Positions 10,146-21,369 of a stretch of DNA of 59,077 nucleotides are shown here, piece after piece. Position 1 is the first letter of the stretch. Every line of letters starts with the position of its first letter. The notes below the pieces were generated by a model. It had not been told where the DNA came from. It was given only the letters and a program-made list of their open reading frames with translations, and made no database searches. The DNA comes from Ramazzottius varieornatus. Lineage: Eukaryota > Tardigrada > Eutardigrada > Parachela > Ramazzottiidae. The stretch lies in assembly GCA_001949185.1 (NCBI GenBank), contig BDGG01000011.1:1352518-1411594 (forward strand), read 5' to 3'. The position numbers and the translations under genes were made by a program.

Positions 10146-12090
10146 CTTCGCCTTCTGAGGGACTGTCCCGCTTCTTCGAGGTCGACGGCTTCTTCAACGT
10201 CGGCTCCTACTGGGGGTCTTCAGCGTACGAGCCAGCCTCTTTCTCCCGAAGGTAGCCCACTTTCTTGCTGGAAGCTGCCAGCAATCCTTCGGTACTAATC
10301 TAGAGGCTTGGGTTCTTGAGACATGCGGGATGGTGAGAATTGATCCATCCTGCAAAAACTTATGCGGTTAGTTTCGTGTTTCTGCAGAGTCACCGCGTCC
10401 AGGGACAGTCCCTTACCCGTGATGTTGTTGACGACGTCCGATCCTAGTGCAGCTTTCCAGCCGAAGTACTGTTCGGTGAAGATACCGAGAATTGTGTCGT
10501 AGGTACCGTCAAGAGCAGGGCCAAGTCAACCGCATCCAACATGAGACTCTTCCGCAGCTGGTCCTTGAATACCTTGGAACCCTGCTCAAGGACGTATCGT
10601 CGACTGTCTGGGTACAATTCCACCCTGTTGAGGCCGCCTGTGTTCAGGTTGTCCTTTACTCGTTGAAGCAGCTGTCTTTGATGAGGAGTCAAGCTACCTG
10701 CAGACACATTGAAAACACCCAGGTAGTAAAAAGAGTTCGTCCCGTGAAACTATATTTGCTTTTTGGTGAATGACCGATGTTAAACCACCGATTGTTTTCT
10801 GGAACCTACTTAGCGATGAACGGTGAAGTGACGTTGCCTGAGACGACGGGACTGTCCTTTTGTCGAACTAGGCGGCTGTTCCGGACTTGGTCCCGGGAAC
10901 AGTACCCCGAACCTCTGAAATAATTCCGCTCTTAGAACCTTGAAGAAAGGTCGATCAGGCGGTCAGTTTCTCCAGTCTCATATCATACCTGGAGCTTCCG
11001 ACGTGCGGATGGCGATATCCCTGCGGTATCAGTAAGGTTCCTTGATGGTTCCTTGAAAGCTCCGACGAGGCCCACGACGTGTCAAAATATTTCACTCCTA
11101 CCAAAATTTAACCAGGAAATTAATAACGGTCACAAAGTGGACATGTAACGATGATGCAGACCGTGCCTGACGTCTCCGCGATATTTCCTGTTAACTGTGC
11201 CCAACCTACAACGCGACCATACATTTCGCATAATCTGCATGAAGTAGAAATAAAGGGACAAGCTTACCGGGAACGGCCATTTCGACCACGGTGACTTGGT
11301 CGATCTGAAAGGGACTGTCCCGCAACGTATAGCTCGTCTGGTGATCTTCTCGATCACACCTAGGATGGTTGGCAGTTAACACTTTGGATTACTTAAAACT
11401 ACAGTTGCACGGCCTCTTGTCCTCCTCATGCGAGAAACAAGGCTGTGCCAGAACCGAGCATAGCCCTTGCTGGATGCCTGGGTTGTAGACAGGGCTGAGC
11501 CGACGCTCTTGCTTTTCACAAATCAACAATCAATGGATACCGGCGAATGCGTCGCTGGAATGGGTCCCACAGGCACGTGTAGAAATATCCATTGATTGTT
11601 GATCGAACTGCCGGTCGATAGAACTGCAGATTTTCCCTTCGGAAGATCTGCGAACAACTGGCCTCCGTATGTATTCGATTTCTCAGTGAACAAGTAGAAG
11701 ACATCCCCAGGAGTAACTGTCAGTCGGTTGGACGGTAGGGGTTTTTGGAAGAGAAGGCAAGGTTTCACGTCGCCTGCAAAACCAAAACCAACCCCGATCA
11801 ACATGCGTACCTTTATGGACCTCTAGCACAGCGTTCCCAACTATCTTACCTTCACCGCTTCAAAGGTATACGCTTGTCAAACCAGGTAAAAGAGGGACTG
11901 TCCCGTAAAAGCCCTAATCCCTAATAAAGAAAAGCATGAAACGTCAGCCTTCTCCATAAGGAAGAAATCCTATTAATAGCCACCGTCACGCTCACCTTTG
12001 CCTTTTCAACGACAGCATCTCCATCTCCGCGTCGTTCGCGAAGCATCTAGGCGTCCAGCTCTTCTCTGCCATCGCTAGCTGGTTGGAGCG
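10146..12090 (-). CDS. Probable multi-exon gene, family not recognised, structure unresolved
   Basis: Several minus-strand pieces look coding and end at splice-like sites. A start MAEKSWTPRCFANDAEMEML lies near 12,070 and runs to an AAAG|GTGAGC donor. Other pieces are TLRDSPFQIDQVTVVEM near 11,310, GYCSRDQVRNSRLV near 10,880, LTPHQRQLLQRVKDNLN near 10,680, and a final KKRDSPSEGEEE with TAG near 10,140. I could not join them all in one frame, so exon borders are not claimed. The family is unknown. The word GGGAC(A/T)GTCCC occurs in coding and non-coding pieces and may be a small repeat rather than a protein motif. It could be an intact gene, or a decaying one. Confidence 0.35.
11521..11603. 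repeat. 18-bp inverted repeat
   Basis: ATCAACAATCAATGGATA and TATCCATTGATTGTTGAT are exact reverse complements separated by about 46 bases, able to form a long-stem hairpin. It lies within the unresolved minus-strand gene region. Confidence 0.7.
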
Positions 12091-12494
12091 GAATGGCAGA
12101 CAAGGTCGAAGACAGTTCAGGGGAAGAACAGAGCCGCTGTAAACGGACAAATACGGAAAAACAAAATTAAATTTCAAATTTCAAATTTCAAAAACCAGCG
12201 TGCTACTCGCACAGTGGTTGATTGCAGAGCTTGGTTGGTCTTTCCGTATTTGGAAAGTTTATCCTACTCAGTATTCGTTGCTTGTAGGAAGTTAAGTTCC
12301 GTTGGTTAGTTTGAGTAGCCTATGCGGCGGACTCCTGTGAGCATGAAAAATCCCGAATTTGGATTCTGGTCCGGGTTAACTAAAGCAGCACTGTGGCGAC
12401 ATCTACCATTTGACGGCCCGTGACAGTCTTGACCTTTTGTTTCACAAGACAGCAATAGGAGTCATGGGTTCCAAACGTGTTTACAGGCGATACA

Positions 12495-13118
12495 CTAATA
12501 ATACACTCGAAGCCATTTTTCAGTTGGAACACTACAATATGGACATGTTTTCTGGTCGCTACTGTGAAGCCTAAGTATGCAAGCACGACAGACATGAATA
12601 TGGCCACATGGAATCAGAACGACCATCTCACTGTTTGACAGACAGACCAAGCACTGAATCTCATTCTGCGGAACAGCTTCGACTCTTTCCTCGTTTCGTT
12701 TCACGGTTGGACAGGTGCATCCGTTTTTCGCAACAATCTTGACTCTCATATCCAACAGCCATCCGTACGACTTGAAGAAACGACGTATTCTGTACCGAAG
12801 TTCCAGGGAAAATTCCTATAAAGAAGATCAAAGGGGTCGTTTAGACTGCGCAGATGCGGACCGGGGGACAAGCTATTACTCAACTACTGTAGTGGTATTT
12901 AGGTAGGTGTACTGTACCGTCATCGCATCGCATAGCTCTTCGAACTGCTCGGGCTTGTTTACAAACCAAAGAAGAAACAGATGTACGCACAGTAGGGACG
13001 GTAAGCACAAATAATCCCAGTAGTGTACATGTTCGGGCCCCATGATCCAGCAAAAAGTCATCACTAAACCCAAACCGGCTGTCGAAAACCACGATTCAAG
13101 ATATATAGTAGGAGCGAT
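12495..13118 (-). CDS. Membrane-anchored RING-finger E3 ligase-like protein, copy 1
   Basis: Exons 13118-12918 and 12815-12495 join in phase 0 (ACG|GTACAG, TTTATAG acceptor). The first supplies hydrophobic segments (GLVMTFCWIM and LPSLLCVHLFLLWFV). The second supplies a basic stretch and a C-terminal C3HC4 RING: CLVCLSNSEMVVLIPCGHIH, then CRAC and CPYC, ending LRVYY. This is the MUL1/IAP type of RING, sitting at the extreme C-terminus, and suggests an E2-binding ubiquitin ligase on an internal membrane. The true start codon is unclear: an upstream exon probably exists, because no ATG opens the first exon. A nearly identical copy lies at 18,799-19,422. Confidence 0.7.
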
Positions 13119-14638
13119 CTGTCTACTGTACGAGCCCGAAAAAAAGAAACAGATCCTGGAAGTTGTATCACGACACTTAATGTAAAGACATGGCACTGAC
13201 AGTGCATGCACGAAGGCGAACGATATCTTACTCCACCATCGAGCGACTGATGGCTGCTTCAGGAGCTTTTGTGGGTGTTCAGCTGCCTGGCTTGCTTCAC
13301 CTTCAGCTTGTTAAGACAATGGTAGTTCACACTGGATACAGGTCTTCCCATACGGTTCACTGCGAAGGGAACAAGAGCCAGTAGACACAAAGACATGTCA
13401 TGAGACCAAAACCAAAGGCTACTGAGTGCAGTAGGCATTCTGCAGACAAAATAATCGTTCTTTCTGGAACCAGATGCAATTTGATCATTTCACAATCTTC
13501 GAAACTGATGAATTTAATAACAGTACGAGGAGCAAAGTCTTACTTTGCTCAGCGTACAAATTTGCTCGCCATACGTCACGAGCTATGCGCAGGCTTCTTA
13601 TGCTTTGTGACGTAGGCGAGCAAAGTTACACGCTGAGCAAGGTAAGCCCTCGCTCCTCGTAATAACTGTCAATACAGTCAGTACTGTCAATATAGTGTCG
13701 GAAATGCAGGCCTTCACGTCCTTCCATTTGAGCTTTTTCTTCAGTTTCCAGTTGGAAGTACCGATTATAAAACCGCCCTCCCGGCTGGAAGAGCGGAAGG
13801 GCGAAATAGTAATAATAATAATAATAATATTGATAACAGTAATCAAAAACTGAGAATGATTTGGTTTTGCGGTCGGTTCTGTGAGAGCGTTCTGACCCGC
13901 CATCAGTATGTGAGTGGATGCCAGTAGAAAACAGACACCTGGCTGGCTACTAGCTAGTGGTCTTGACCACTGGAACGGCCGGGCGAGCGCACTGACGCAG
14001 TGAAATTTGCGATAAGTGGATAAGTGGGTCTAGTACATCGGCTCGTTCAACTGGCGCACTATTTTTCAGAAGGGTGTGTGCGACAAAACCATGACCGGAC
14101 ATTTTGATCAGCATTGAAAACGTGACACTTAAAAGGGCCTCGCTTCGCTCGGCCGGATAAAGGCTAAAAAGTGAGGTTAGATTGAGCCATCATTGGGCAT
14201 TGGGCAGCGCTTGGAATCAGCTGTTTCCGGTCTGGATATAGCGAAAGGGCGAGGTGGAGGAGGTGTGGCAGCAAAACGTCTATTTCCTATTGCCATCAGA
14301 AAAGATCTTGTCCCAAATGACCTGCCAAGTGTCCGTTTTTTAATGGCACCCACTCATATGATACCTACAAGTGCGAGGCATCACGAGTAACCTTTAGCCC
14401 AGAATAACATGTTCAAAGAGGACGGAGACTGAACAGCAGCGAAGGTTGTCAACAGGAAACATGAAACTTCATACAATATCTTCAAAAACTAAGCTCTAAA
14501 TATCCAGAGACATACTTCATCGCTCACGTTGCTTCACGAACATCATTTTAATTACAAGCAAGAAGAAGTAAGAGCGCACTGCCATACAAATGACGAATAC
14601 TTCTTTATGCAGGAAACCTCGATAATGTCTTCGACACT
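13119..14638. other. Gap with foldback element and simple repeat
   Basis: The gap holds part of the duplicated block, the foldback element at 13,517-13,669, an (AAT)n run near 13,808-13,830, and a weak AAGTGGCGCAC relative near 14,050. No gene is recognised. Confidence 0.45.
13517..13669. mobile_element. Foldback MITE, about 150 bp
   Basis: The left arm (TAATAACAGTACGAGGAGC ... TTTGCTCGCC.TACGTCAC) and the right arm (GTGACGTAGGCGAGCAAA ... GCTCCTCGTAATAACTG) are near-perfect reverse complements of over 60 bp with a small loop. There is no coding capacity. This site is not occupied by the element in the duplicated block near 20 kb, which supports mobility. Confidence 0.75.
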
Positions 14639-15272
14639 TCAACCAAACACTCGAACGCAGTCTTCGATGACGGATTGGCAGTACGGACACGTCGCAATTT
14701 CCGGCTTGTCGACAATCAGCTGTATGCAGCGTGCGCAGGACTTTGTATGTCCACAAGGAACGATGACCACAATCGGATTGTTTGTACAGCACACAACGCA
14801 TTCAACATCCGGCAGACTCCGTACGTTTTCTCGCGGGAGATCCAGGCCACGTGCGGCAACACGTTGTCGTTCTTTTAGTTTCTGCATTATTTGGACCTCC
14901 AAATCATCGATTTCCTGTTGTATCTGGATCTGGTTGTGTTGTTCAGTTCGGAGCTCATTGATCAAAGCCTGCAGTTTGTCACGCTGAAGGTCGGTGGCTC
15001 GAATTAAGACACCTATGGCGATCAGGCACAAAATCTGCCAACAAACGCAAATATTTACTCATCCTGCACGTTCGTCAGAAAAAGAAACAAGGGGCAAGCT
15101 GTAGTCATCGACCAATACTACGCAATGTCGGTGCCACTTCCACACTGCTGATCACGAACTGCCGACTTACCATGCATGCTGTTTTGTAGAAGGTGTCAGA
15201 ATTCCAAAAAAAAGCAAAGACAACGACAGCGACGACACCTCCGACAATCATTCCTTTGGTGGTGAAGAACAT
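14639..15272 (-). CDS. Membrane-anchored RING-finger E3 ligase-like protein
   Basis: Exon 15272-15171 starts at ATG (MFFTTKGMIVGGVVAVVVFA) and ends GCATG|GTAAGT. Exon 15034-14639 follows TTGGCAG and ends with TAG. The join is phase 0 and gives 165 residues. Order: membrane segment 1 (about 9-22), a short loop, membrane segment 2 (ILCLIAIGVLI, about 35-45), a charged coiled coil (about 50-100), then a C-terminal C3HC4 RING (CVVCCTN...VPCGHTKSCARC...CPYC) ending CVRVFG. The architecture matches the two neighbouring RING genes, so this is a local family. The likely role is membrane-anchored ubiquitin ligase; substrates cannot be guessed. Confidence 0.82.
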
Positions 15273-16052
15273 TATTACTTGTGAAGAGCAGCAGAAAGAA
15301 TTCGGGATCACATCCAGCAGTTTCGTCAGTAACTGTAAGCAAGGACGTGCTTCCCAAGTTAACCGCGAAATCTCACATGCACAGCTGCTCAGCACACTTT
15401 TGCCGATAGTCCATACGGTGCTCGGAAAACCCGAAGGGTTGAGATTTTGTTGAGAGCAAAGACGGAACGAGATCTCGAAACATACGTAGATCAAGAAAAT
15501 GTTTTTCTCAATCAACGATCTAATTGCCGCACGTAAACAAAAGCATAGTAAAAATGGGAGTTGAAGTCTTTGCGGCCATTGGTCGATTGTTTCTGAAAGG
15601 AGACTCCTCACTGCCAACGTTGGAAAGGAAAACAGAGAACGAGGGCGGTCTTGACTGACCGTAGTCCCGCCTGTCTAGCGCGCGCTGGCGCACTTCATCT
15701 GCCGTGATCAGTGGCGGCCCTACAAAATATTTTCCCAGTAAAGACAGATGTCGCCCACATGTACGACCTGTGAATGACGTAATTTTTGAGTACAGGTAAA
15801 ATCTGATGACGCAACCTTCCAAAAGTTCCAGTTTTGAAACCTGGCCTTTATTTGAAAAGTTCATGCACCGCACACTCACAACACGCAAAATAATTCTTTT
15901 TTTGTGGGAGGAAGTACGCAGACAAGAAACCCCCCGAAAAGAAACCGACCCAGAGGTCTCTGCATTCGGACATCACAATGAACTCATTGAGAGAACTATA
16001 TACAGGCGAAAAGTGTGGGAAAAAACACGTAAACACTGGAAGATTAGTCTGA
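15273..16052. other. Gap with no recognised gene
   Basis: No family similarity, hairpin or transposon end is seen between the RING gene and the hAT fragment. Confidence 0.4.
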
Positions 16053-16409
16053 TTAAGCTTCAGGTAAAAAAGCACCAATATCAGCAACATTAAAAGACTC
16101 CATGTCGTCTGCCAGTTCTTCGTTGGTCGAAATGACGCACTGGCCGGTTTCTAAGTCGTTCAGATGAACGTTAGAGCCTGTCGAGGCTGCGGGAGTCTGA
16201 ACGGTCTCATCGGGAGAACCACTCTTATACCATTCGACGATAGTTTTGTGGTCTATGACCATGTCTCGGTACAGGTGTACCAATGTCACCCAGTTTAGCC
16301 GGGAGTTCAACATGGAACTACGAAGATACGTTTTTTCTCGCTTCAGTACAGAAAAGCTTCTTTCTGCTGAGGCGGAAGTTGCGGGGATAGTAGCCAAAAT
16401 GTGTAACAA
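16053..16409 (-). mobile_element. hAT transposase C-terminal fragment, second family
   Basis: The minus-strand frame begins with the hAT dimerisation core: LATIPATSASAERSFSVLKR followed by TYLRSSMLNSRLNWVTLVH. The rest of the transposase is missing. The sequence differs clearly from the fragment at 7.7-8.0 kb, so it derives from another hAT family. Confidence 0.85.
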
Positions 16410-16839
16410 GCTCTTGATTAATGGAACAGTTTTCTCTGGTCAGTGCTTTCGTGGAACATGACGCATTAGTTGTCGGCATCCGCCGATATCGTTCCAAATC
16501 AAATTTGAAAAAATAATTTTTCGCACCTGGTTACGTCATCATACTTCTGGTCCACTGAAATTTACGTCATCGACAGATCATACTTTTTCAGTAGTAGGTG
16601 TCCTTACTGGCAAATTTATTAGACGGGCCGCCGCTGGCCGTGATACACCGGAAACAGCTGTTTCTAACTTCGTCCGATCAGCGTGTCGGGAAATAGACTT
16701 ACAGATCCTATGCAGCACAGCACCGGTCGCAGTTACGCTGATAGCTACAAGGACTGCTTTGTCGAGGTTCTGCAGCATTTGGTCGATGTTGATGGCTTCT
16801 TTGGGCGGGCGTCTCACCAACCACACCCAGCCTGTTTTC

Positions 16840-16970
16840 CCAAGTGGCGTATTTTGTCAGTGAGGTTGGCTGGGAGAGTGTGCCACTTGGAAAACACGGA
16901 ATGATGGTTTTCCAAAATGGCGCACGTTTTCGATATTGTTTGCTCTAAGTGTACGCGACTTGAAGAGAAG
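16840..16970. repeat. Two AAGTGGCG hairpin repeats
   Basis: CAAGTGGCGTATTTTGTCAG...GAGTGTGCCACTTG and AAATGGCGCACGTTTTCG...AGTGTACGCGACTT follow each other about 70 bp apart. Confidence 0.6.
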
Positions 16971-17304
16971 ATCCGGTCGAGTTTGTACGCTTTGGTTCCG
17001 GTGGGATTCTTCTTGACTTACTACTCGTTTATACTGCATAGCGTTTATAGCTTTGCGAGAGCGCCTACCACGCGAAGTACTGAGCCCGCGGAAGCACATG
17101 CGAGACGGGTCGCTGGAAAGTGAGTCCCGTTCGACATTGCGGAGAGAGCCGGAAGGACGTCAGCATGAAAAGGAAGCCAGACGACAAGTGGTCTCGCCCA
17201 AGAACACAGGTCGTCGGGGCCGGTCACTTTCACAGTCCGACATTTGCGGTATTCGTAACACCAGTGATTACGACTCGGAGGCCGAGCTGCAACAGAGCGG
17301 CACC

Positions 17305-17775
17305 AGTACACGCGCGACGAGATATTGTGGGCCAGTAAAAATTGTGGGCCAGGCGGAAGAGACGGCAAATTCACATTTTGTATGGAAGTCAGAAACAGAA
17401 GTCGCACAAATGACGTATCGTAATAAAATTCAACCGTAGAAAATTGTCATGAACAGTGGCCATCAGCTGATCAGCTGTTTTACTTTAACGCTTCTACGCT
17501 GCTGTCGACTTTCTCCCGGAGGCCGGAGAAGCCTTGGAATAGTTTGAACTGTTGAAGGTGTAATGAAGATCTGACTGCTATAACATTAATATGACAAGCT
17601 TTAGCTCCTCGGCCCAATATCCAGCACGCACGTACAGGCGGTACAGCAGTGCAGTCTTCGATGTGGTTTTTACTTGAAGCAAAAATCACCTGCCCAAGCC
17701 GCTGTAGCGAAAAGGCCTGGCCCACAATTTTTACTGGTCCACGATATCTCGTCGTGCGTGTAGTGACAACAGCTG
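17305..17775. mobile_element. Foldback element with about 55-bp arms
   Basis: CGACGAGATATTGTGGGCCAG (17,316 on) continuing TAAAAATTGTGGGCCAGGC pairs with GCCTGGCCCACAATTTTTACTGG...CGATATCTCGTCG ending near 17,755. The arms are separated by about 350 bp of non-coding DNA. It is probably a non-autonomous DNA element. Confidence 0.55.
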
Positions 17776-18072
17776 CACTTATTCCCAACTCTACACCGGG
17801 TAGCGGGTTTTTTCCTACGAGCTACCTCCCTTTCAAGGCCGTGTCCGGCACAGAAATGACAGCTGGGTGAATGCCGCCATTTTTCTATGAGACTGCTTGT
17901 CAGTCTGTGTGCCGGGCACGGCCTTGATAGGCCACCAGCGTAGAAAAAGGGCGTAAACTAACTCACTGCACTGGATTCTCGAGTGTGAGGCCACGAGGTG
18001 ACTTAACGGTATGTTTGTTGTAGGAACGAATGTGCAACGAGGCAGCTGCGACCCAGACTTCATCAAAGTGCA

Positions 18073-18680
18073 AGTGGACTCTGAAATGGGTCGTGGTGGG
18101 TTGATGGGCAGACGCCGTTCTGACTCACGCTCTTCTGGCTCTAACGGCTGTTCAGACATGGGTGGCTCAACATGAATCAAGTCAGGCGTTCCACTGAGTG
18201 TGTCATCCACAGGCGGACCAGGTATCTGTCACCTCGTGACTATCATTGTCAAGTTTTCGGCCACTGACAGTACGTGCACGGCTTCCGGCAACAATCTCAC
18301 AGTTCCTTCTCCTCTGACTCCGGCAAGAACTTTCCCGCGACCTCTTTTCCACGCCCAACATCGGCCGGCTCGCCTCACGTATTTTTTCCTCGCTGTTGCT
18401 TCCTCTAGTTCTCTTTGCTGATTTCCCTACGGATTGAGTTTAGCGTCTTGTCTTTTTTCTCCGTACCAGTGACCAGTCTGTATGTAGTTTTCGACTTTTA
18501 ATATCGTCAAGGTTGATTAGTGACCTCTGCTACAAGGTGCTTTCGGTCTGCACAACCGGGTCATCAAAATGAAAGTTTATCAAGGCCACCAACGTCTGCT
18601 TATCCTCCAGAGACAGCTTGCCACGCCACCGAGAACGAAACGGTCAACTACTTCAACATGGGTTCGCGCAAAGGATGGTT
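18073..18680 (+). pseudogene. Truncated duplicate of the unknown gene at 8,730
   Basis: Bases 18,073-18,168 match 8,774-8,869, and 18,169-18,680 match 9,307-9,818, with only scattered differences. The 437 bp in between (rest of exon 1, the donor site and the hairpin-filled intron) are missing. The exon 1 part runs into a stop (TGA) soon after the joint, so the copy cannot make the same protein. Confidence 0.8.
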
Positions 18681-18681
18681 C

Positions 18682-20190
18682 AACTAAAATAGCACTGTGG
18701 CGACATCTACCATTTGACGGCCCGTGACAGTCTTGACCTTTTGTTTCACAAGACAGCAATAGGAGTCATGGGTTCCAAACGTGTTTACAGGCGATACACT
18801 AATAATACACTCGAAGCCATTTTTCAGTTGGAACACTACAATATGGACATGTTTTCTGGTCGCTACTGTGAAGCCTAAGTATGCAAGCACGACAGACATG
18901 AATATGGCCACATGGAATCAGAACGACCATCTCACTGTTTGACAGACAGACCAAGCACTGAATCTCATTCTGCGGAACAGCTTCGACTCTTTCCTCGTTT
19001 CGTTTCACGGTTGGACAGGTGCATCCGTTTTTCGCAACAATCTTGACTCTCATATCCAACAGCCATCCGTACGACTTGAAGAAACGACGTATTCTGTACC
19101 GAAGTTCCAGGGAAAATTCCTATAAAGAAGATCAAAGGGGTCGTTTAGACTGCGCAGATGCGGACCGGGGGACAAGCTATTACTCAACTACTGTAGTGGT
19201 ATTTAGGTAGGTGTACTGTACCGTCATCGCATCGCATAGCTCTTCGAACTGCTCGGGCTTGTTTACAAACCAAAGAAGAAACAGATGTACGCACAGTAGG
19301 GACGGTAAGCACAAATAATCCCAGTAGTGTACATGTTCGGGCCCCATGATCCAGCAAAAAGTCATCACTAAACCCAAACCGGCTGTCGAAAACCACGATT
19401 CAAGATACATAGTAGGAGCGATCTGCCTACCGATCCGTATCGATATACTGTACGAGCCCAAAAAAAGAACCAGATCCTGGGATTTGTATCACGACACTTA
19501 ATGTAAAGATATGGCACTGACAGTGCATGCACGAAGGCGAACGATATCTTACTCCACCATCGAGCATTTGATAGTTGCTTCCGAGCTTCTGTGGGTATTC
19601 AGCTGCCTGGCTTGCTTCACCTTCAGCTTTTCGAGACAATGGTAATTTTACCAGAACAAGTCTCAGCTTCTCTAAGATTCACTGCGAAGGGAGCGAGAGC
19701 CAAGTGACGCAAAGACATTTCACGACAATTAAACAAAAGGCTATAGAATGCAGCACGCAGTCTGCATACAAAACTATTGTACTCTCTGAAACCAGATGCG
19801 ACAAGGGTAGTGTCAAATAGAAACCCTAAGTCATACAAAATCTTGTATGGAAAAAAAAGCTGCATCGGATTTGAGAATGCAGCAAAAAGCCGCACACAGT
19901 AAAGTTGGCAAAAAAACTGAATCTTAGGTTTTCCGTAAAAACCCAGGGGCGAAAACACAAAAATTCGTTCCCTAAACATTTGGAAAATTCTCATGATTTA
20001 GAATTTCTATTTTGCAGTACCCACATATTATTATATGGTAATAATATCATGTTTCACAATCTTCGAAAAGAAAAATAATAATAGTAACAGTGATAATAGA
20101 AATAATAATTATGATATGGAAAATTGTGATCGAAAAATGAGATACGAAATGATTTGGTTTTGCGCTTGGGTCTACTGAAGCATTCTGACC
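18682..20190. repeat. Second copy of the RING-gene block (12,378-13,905)
   Basis: The sequence is collinear and in the same orientation as 12,378-13,905. Identity is almost complete up to about 19,415, then falls. The copy lacks the foldback element of 13,517-13,669. It has about 240 bp of its own at about 19,803-20,045, ending in ATTATTATATGGTAATAATAT. Confidence 0.85.
18799..19422 (-). CDS. Membrane-anchored RING-finger E3 ligase-like protein, copy 2
   Basis: The exon layout is the same as copy 1: 19422-19222 and 19119-18799, with identical splice sites. The RING exon encodes exactly the same 86-residue frame as copy 1, including CLVCLSNSEMVVLIPCGHIH and the LRVYY end. In the first exon ATA is changed to ATG, which could give this copy its own start (MYLESWFS). 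If so, the product would begin just before the first hydrophobic segment. Upstream sequence differs strongly from copy 1, so the two copies may be expressed differently. Both are probably functional. Confidence 0.68.
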
Positions 20191-21369
20191 CGCCAAGTTG
20201 CAGCAATGTTGCAGCATGTTGCAGCAATAGCCAAGTGTATAATTACTTAGAGGTACCTGCATATGAGAATACGTCCGAAGTGTTTTCTTTCCGAACCAGC
20301 CTTTCATGACATCATCAGGGTCTTCGAAATATTGAACTGTACCTAATTTGCGCACCTTACCGCGGTAACGAGGTCACAATGAATGCCAAAAAGATTTGGA
20401 ATTACTGCGGAAAACACAAGGGTGCTCGGTTCCAGTCTTGGCATTACTCACTAGTCACTACCGTGGGTGGAAAATCAGGCGGCAAGTAGCCGGTATCAGC
20501 ACCCTCTACAGGCAATGGAGAACTTGCGGCGTTCCATGCTGCAGAAGACGCGCATCAGCAAGCACTTCCGATGCACGTTATTTCCATAGTCTCGATATTT
20601 GATAAGCTGATTGGAACGACAGCATACAGCTTTCATTTGCCGTCTAAAACCGCGTTGCACTGTGTAATTTTTCACTTGGAGACAAAAGTTGATTCTGATT
20701 TCAGTATTTTCAGATTCATATTTCTCGGGGTCAGTTTGATGTACGAGGAAGTCCCCTAGGGGCGTAAAAGCTTTGAAATGTGCTCGCGAATGATTTGGTC
20801 AGACATCCTTGGGATACGCAGATGCCCACATAATCATACCATTCACCTTCAAAAACTCGCGCATGCTAGCGTTCTGTCCCGTGGCGTGGGATGTTGTGTA
20901 GTAGGTGGTATAACAAACACGATTTTTTCATTCCACTACCCGGACGGAAGGCGTTCAGGGCAGAGTAGCCAAACCGAGCCATGTAGGCTACTACAACGGC
21001 AGCAATAGCGTTGCAAAGGTTACGAACATTTAACTGAGCCGGGACTTTAGACTACTTCCTGCTTTGTTTTGATGCAGTTCGTCTCAAGGCAAAACAGAAC
21101 GTCAGCAAAGTACTCATCACTAATTTACAGACTTTCGGTGAAAACGGAACCAGCTTTTTTCTAGTGAGCAGGATATGACCCTTCGCATGCCGTGTTGCAG
21201 TACGAATAGTTTTCGATCGTAAGGTTCAATACAATAAAAATGTTGTGTTACCAATCGTAACGCAAAGTATTAGACACCAGCTGACTTTGTGGAACTGGAT
21301 GCAACAGGATAATTTCATAATTTCTAAACTCGCACAAAGAAAATTAAACTCCAAGGAAAGAAAATTGCG
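20191..21369. other. Gap with no recognised gene
   Basis: A short GTTGCAGCA tandem (about 20,196-20,230) is the only visible structure. No coding family is recognised. Confidence 0.4.

Larger units (their letters stand above)
16410..18072. other. Gap with uncertain coding pieces and a foldback repeat
   Basis: A possible + exon near 16,990-17,110 encodes one hydrophobic segment (LYALVPVGFFLTYYSFILHS) and ends at GGAAA|GTGAGT. A Ser/Arg-rich frame overlaps downstream (17,060-17,330). I could not join these into a gene. The rest holds hairpin repeats and a foldback pair, listed separately. Confidence 0.3.

Noticed and set aside
10150-11905. GGGACTGTCCC words as NF-kB sites
   Set aside because: They do not fit the GGGRNYYYCC consensus (TGT instead of three pyrimidines) and sit within and between exon-like pieces.
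16683-16830. Frame SYKDCFVEVLQHLVDVDGFF as a Hairy/Orange domain
   Set aside because: The resemblance is weak, no basic helix-loop-helix lies upstream, and the frame runs into a hairpin repeat.
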